From NCBI GenBank assembly GCA_023228865.1, contig JALOAH010000089.1:1-14281 (forward strand): a DNA stretch of 14,281 nt, in the 5' to 3' direction. Below the pieces are notes generated by a model. It ran no database searches, was not told the origin of the DNA, and saw only the letters and a list, made by a program, of their open reading frames with translations. The translations under genes and the position numbers were made by a program. The DNA comes from Porticoccaceae bacterium. GTDB lineage: Bacteria > Pseudomonadota > Gammaproteobacteria > Pseudomonadales > Porticoccaceae. Below, in pieces: positions 14,078 through 14,281 of this stretch; the stretch's first letter is position 1, and every line of letters starts with the position of its first letter.

Positions 14078-14281
14078 TCGCAAAAATATCAGCGAACACG
14101 TCAAAGCCGGACTCAAGGGGCGCTACCGCCGCGAGCGCCTGTTCCGGTTTTTGGGCATTTTTTCCATCGCCTTCAGTCTCGCCTGTCTGCTGGCGCTGTT
14201 TACAGACATTATCGCCAAGGGGCACGGCGCTTTTCAGCAAACCTATGTTCGCCTCGCGGTAAATTACGACCCCGAGGTTCT
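14070..14281 (+). CDS. pstA: PstA, phosphate ABC transporter permease (3' end cut by the window)
   Basis: The ATG at 14070 overlaps the end of pstC (stop at 14075-14077) and has GGGAGC a few bases upstream. About 70 codons are visible, reading MNSRKNISEHVKAGLKGRYR, then a first membrane segment (FLGIFSIAFSLACLLALFTDI) and the start of a periplasmic part (KGHGAFQQTYVRLAVNYDPE). The basic N-terminus, single hydrophobic helix and position after pstC fit PstA, the partner permease. The call rests largely on context because the diagnostic permease motifs lie outside the window. pstB and phoU are expected beyond the right edge. Confidence 0.85.
   Translation, partial: MNSRKNISEHVKAGLKGRYRRERLFRFLGIFSIAFSLACLLALFTDIIAKGHGAFQQTYVRLAVNYDPEV

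Noticed and set aside
12707..14116. 469-residue minus-strand open frame opposite pstC
   Set aside because: Its translation is rich in His, Gln and Gly with no domain-like pattern, as expected for the antisense of a GC-rich membrane-protein gene; pstC on the other strand is clearly real.
1..14281. CRISPR array, tRNA or rRNA genes, complete insertion sequence
   Set aside because: No regularly spaced repeats, cloverleaf-like sequence, rRNA segment or transposase frame was seen.

Overview
The window looks like a gammaproteobacterial chromosome, probably close to Pseudomonas or the Cellvibrionales/Spongiibacteraceae. The reasons are the gene order ubiC-ubiA-phoB-phoR on one strand with a pst operon nearby, REP repeats of the GTGGGAGC…GCGAT type known from Pseudomonas, and a bifunctional LplT-PlsC protein. 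The genus is an inference; no rRNA or other marker gene is present.

Layout from left to right. (1) Positions 2-925 (+) hold an integron tyrosine recombinase (IntI) cut at its 5' end by the window edge. In the usual integron layout, attI and the cassette array would lie just outside the window on the left. (2) Positions 926-1224 are a gene-free stretch of repeats and possible debris: a weak terminator, a decayed REP, a mobile-type inverted repeat and a possible protein C-terminus remnant on the minus strand. (3) Positions 1225-5258 (-) carry ubiC, ubiA, phoB and phoR in transcription order: the first two steps of ubiquinone synthesis, then the phosphate-starvation two-component system. A clear Pho box with a well-spaced -10 precedes phoB, and a REP pair separates ubiC from ubiA. 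(4) Positions 5297-9707 form an envelope block: an LpxR-like outer-membrane protein (-), divergent from a fused lysophospholipid flippase/acyltransferase (+), followed by a DAACS-family carboxylate/amino-acid symporter (+). (5) Positions 9708-9980 are a convergent intergenic region with a second REP cluster. (6) Positions 9981-14281 are the phosphate uptake block: an OprP/OprO-like porin (-) divergent from pstS-pstC-pstA (+, pstA cut by the right edge).

How the genes work together. PhoR senses phosphate limitation and phosphorylates PhoB. PhoB would bind the Pho boxes upstream of phoB itself and a dense set of boxes in the 300-bp porin/pstS intergenic region. The porin would then bring phosphate across the outer membrane, PstS would bind it in the periplasm, and PstCA (with PstB, expected to the right) would import it. 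A strong hairpin terminator between pstS and pstC probably sets PstS in excess over the permease. The regulatory logic is the best-supported non-coding signal in the window. The integron integrase at the left edge and the covarying REP pairs are the main mobile or accessory signals. I see no CRISPR array, tRNA, rRNA or complete insertion sequence.
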